Shown: piece by piece, positions 13,394-14,590 of the stretch | Layout of the letters: the number at the start of each line of letters is the position of its first letter | Numbering within the stretch: the first letter of the stretch is position 1 | NCBI GenBank assembly: GCA_003454835.1 | Contig: DMTA01000200.1 | Span: 1-14,590 of the forward strand | Length of the DNA stretch: 14,590 bases | Direction of reading: 5' to 3' | DNA from: Achromobacter sp. | GTDB taxonomy: Bacteria; Pseudomonadota; Gammaproteobacteria; Burkholderiales; Burkholderiaceae_B | Notes under the pieces: model-generated | Seen by the model: only the letters and a program-made list of their open reading frames with translations | Told to the model about the DNA's origin: nothing | Databases searched by the model: none | Made by a program: the position numbers and the translations under genes

Positions 13394-14293
13394 TTAACGG
13401 CGCCTGACCAGGCTGCGGGCGGCTGACAGCACCGAGTCGGTCAAGGCTTCCATGGCCTCGGAGTTTACCCGCCAATGCTGCCAGTAGAGCGGCACGTCCT
13501 CCCATGCACGGCCGCGCAGCAGGACGAGTTGACCGGCATCAAGATGCTCCTGCACGAGCGGCAGCGGGTTCATGGTCCAACCCAGTCCGCCCAGCGTGGC
13601 CTGCACGAAGGCGCGTGTGGACGGCACCCACCAGACCGGCGGCTCCCACGGCGCGGGGTCGGCGATCTTGTGCGCAAAACGCGCCTGCAGCGCGTCCTTG
13701 CGGTTGAAGACCAGCACCGGCGCCTGGGCCAGCGTCTGCGCGTTGACGCCCGAGGCGAAGTAGCGCTTGTGGAAGTCGGGCGTGCAGGTCGCCACATAGC
13801 GCATGCTGCCCAGCGCGTGGATGCGGCAGCCCTGCACGGGATCGGCCAGCGTGGTCACGGCGCCCAGCACGGAGCCGTTGCGCAGCAGCGCGGCCGTGTG
13901 GTCCTGGTCTTCGGACAGCATGTCCAGCGTGGCGCGGGTACGCGCCGCGAACTGCAGGGCCGCGTCGACGAACCAAGTTTCCAGGCTGTCGTGGTTGACC
14001 GCGATGGGGATGCTGGCGTGGGGCACGTCGTCGTCGCCAACGCCCAGCCGGTTCAGCGCATCGTGCTCCAGCAAGGCGGTCTGTTCGGCCAGTTGCACCA
14101 GCACCTGACCATCGGCCGTGGCCGCGGCGGGCACCGTGCGCTGGACCAGCAGCCGGCCCATCCGGTCTTCCAGCGCCTTGATCCGCTGAGACAGCGCCGA
14201 CGGGCTGATCGCCAGGCGGCGTGCGGCGGCTTCGAAACTGCCTTCTTCCAGCACCGCGGCGAAGGCGGCCAGTTGCGGGTGTACCAGGTCCAT
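13394..14293 (-). CDS. argP: LysR-family regulator ArgP
   Basis: A 299-residue LysR-type transcription factor, close in length to E. coli ArgP (297). It has an N-terminal winged helix (helix-turn-helix ~18-40, GSFEAAARRLAISPSALSQRIKALE) and a C-terminal effector domain reading VNHDSLETWFVDAA and WWVPSTRAFVQATLGGLGWTMNPL, typical of ArgP. ArgP senses lysine and arginine and switches on amino-acid exporters of the LysE/ArgO family; such a gene begins divergently 93 bp away, which supports the name. The start at 14293 has AGAGG about six bases upstream. The frame is open to 14506, but that extension overlaps lysE and is rejected. Confidence 0.92.
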   Translation of the reverse strand: MDLVHPQLAAFAAVLEEGSFEAAARRLAISPSALSQRIKALEDRMGRLLVQRTVPAAATADGQVLVQLAEQTALLEHDALNRLGVGDDDVPHASIPIAVNHDSLETWFVDAALQFAARTRATLDMLSEDQDHTAALLRNGSVLGAVTTLADPVQGCRIHALGSMRYVATCTPDFHKRYFASGVNAQTLAQAPVLVFNRKDALQARFAHKIADPAPWEPPVWWVPSTRAFVQATLGGLGWTMNPLPLVQEHLDAGQLVLLRGRAWEDVPLYWQHWRVNSEAMEALTDSVLSAARSLVRRR

Positions 14294-14307
14294 GTCGGGC
14301 CTCTTCA

Positions 14308-14334
14308 GTTTTTCTGTACAGGATAACGAAAAAC
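14308..14334. promoter_or_regulatory. Inverted repeat between argP and lysE, candidate ArgP operator
   Basis: GTTTTTC (14308-14314) and GAAAAAC (14328-14334) are a perfect 7-bp inverted repeat with a 13-base spacer. It is the only AT-rich dyad in the 93-bp divergent spacer, and LysR regulators bind such sites (T-N11-A type) to control a divergent target and themselves. A second stem, CGCAGG/CCTGCG (14353-14370), lies closer to lysE and could be a leader structure. Confidence 0.5.
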
Positions 14335-14386
14335 CAGCTGGCCTTAACCGGCCGCAGGCGCCACCCTGCGCGTCCTTTCCGATGTG

Positions 14387-14590
14387 ATGGCAGTACTCAT
14401 GTGGATTACCGCGGCCCTGGCCGGCCTGTTTGCGGGCGCCGGCCTGATCATCGCCATCGGCGCGCAGAATGCCTTCGTCCTGCGCCAGGGGCTGCAGCGC
14501 CGCCATGTGGGCATGGTGGTGCTGGCCTGCATGGGCGCGGACATCGCGCTGATCCTGGCCGGGGTGGGCGGCATGGGTGCGCTGGTGCTG
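14387..14590 (+). CDS. lysE: LysE/ArgO-family amino-acid exporter, N-terminal part (runs off the window)
   Basis: The first 68 codons of an inner-membrane exporter are present. The sequence after [20 protein letters not shown] continues [21 protein letters not shown], the family N-terminal signature with the [11 protein letters not shown] motif, then a second hydrophobic segment ([26 protein letters not shown]). LysE/ArgO proteins export basic amino acids and are controlled by a divergent ArgP/LysG regulator, as seen here. ATG 14387 is chosen as the first in frame. ATG 14399 (giving MWITAAL...) is an alternative, and neither has a strong ribosome site. Substrate (lysine or arginine) cannot be separated from this part. 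Confidence 0.85.
   Translation, partial: MAVLMWITAALAGLFAGAGLIIAIGAQNAFVLRQGLQRRHVGMVVLACMGADIALILAGVGGMGALVL

Noticed and set aside
14294..14506. A 71-residue N-terminal extension of ArgP
   Set aside because: It overlaps the start of lysE on the opposite strand and goes beyond the normal ArgP length. ATG 14293 has a good ribosome site.

Overview
The window is high-GC proteobacterial DNA. Protein content and gene style point to a betaproteobacterium of the Alcaligenaceae (Achromobacter/Bordetella type). The evidence is the set of betaproteobacterial-looking AroG, GatB, PyrE, ExoA and GdhA proteins, the ArgP/LysE pair, the GC-rich third codon positions and the TTG/GTG starts. The genus is an inference from remembered protein families, not from a search.

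Layout. 2-736 (+) is the C-terminal part of a DUF4139 protein. It converges on a minus-strand haem/flavin ferric-reductase-like membrane protein (741-2051), which has an FNR/ANR-like box about 105 bp upstream. Next on the minus strand is a REC-EAL protein (2205-3431), a predicted response-regulator c-di-GMP phosphodiesterase. Divergent from it is aroG (3669-4802, +; DAHP synthase), followed by a small conserved-looking gene of unknown function (about 5024-5422).

The 319-bp gap after that gene holds a weak terminator and a perfect inverted pair of DnaA-box sequences. It leads into the strangest feature of the window. From 5742 to 6899 one open frame joins an OmpR-like response regulator, cut inside its winged helix, to the last ~195-204 residues of GatA. 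GatC and the catalytic two thirds of GatA are absent. An intact gatB (6904-8361) follows 4 bp later. This is either a genuine rearrangement (deletion or inversion breakpoint) or an assembly chimera. In either case this locus alone cannot encode a working GatCAB amidotransferase.

A Phd/VapB-like antitoxin and a PIN-domain VapC toxin (8485-9200, ATGA overlap) sit between two strong hairpin terminators. They are followed by divergent pyrE (9280-9966, -) and exoA/xth (10098-10892, +). A 412-bp, partly AT-rich gap then carries repeats and the gdhA control region. That region has a sigma70-like promoter, an NtrC-like operator over the predicted start site and a weak sigma54-like match. gdhA (11305-12651, +) is complete and is followed by tandem hairpins and an 11-bp triplicate repeat.

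The right end holds, on the minus strand, argP (13394-14293) and, 18 bp downstream of it, a periplasmic PCu(A)C copper chaperone (12884-13375). Divergent from argP is the start of a LysE/ArgO-type amino-acid exporter (14387 to the window end), with a 7-bp inverted repeat between the two genes.

Most of the window is ordinary core metabolism: aromatic amino acids, pyrimidines, glutamate, DNA repair and lysine/arginine export. I found no CRISPR array, insertion sequence, tRNA or rRNA. The main items for a second look are the response-regulator/GatA junction, the candidate nitrogen control of gdhA, the paired DnaA boxes and the FNR-like box.
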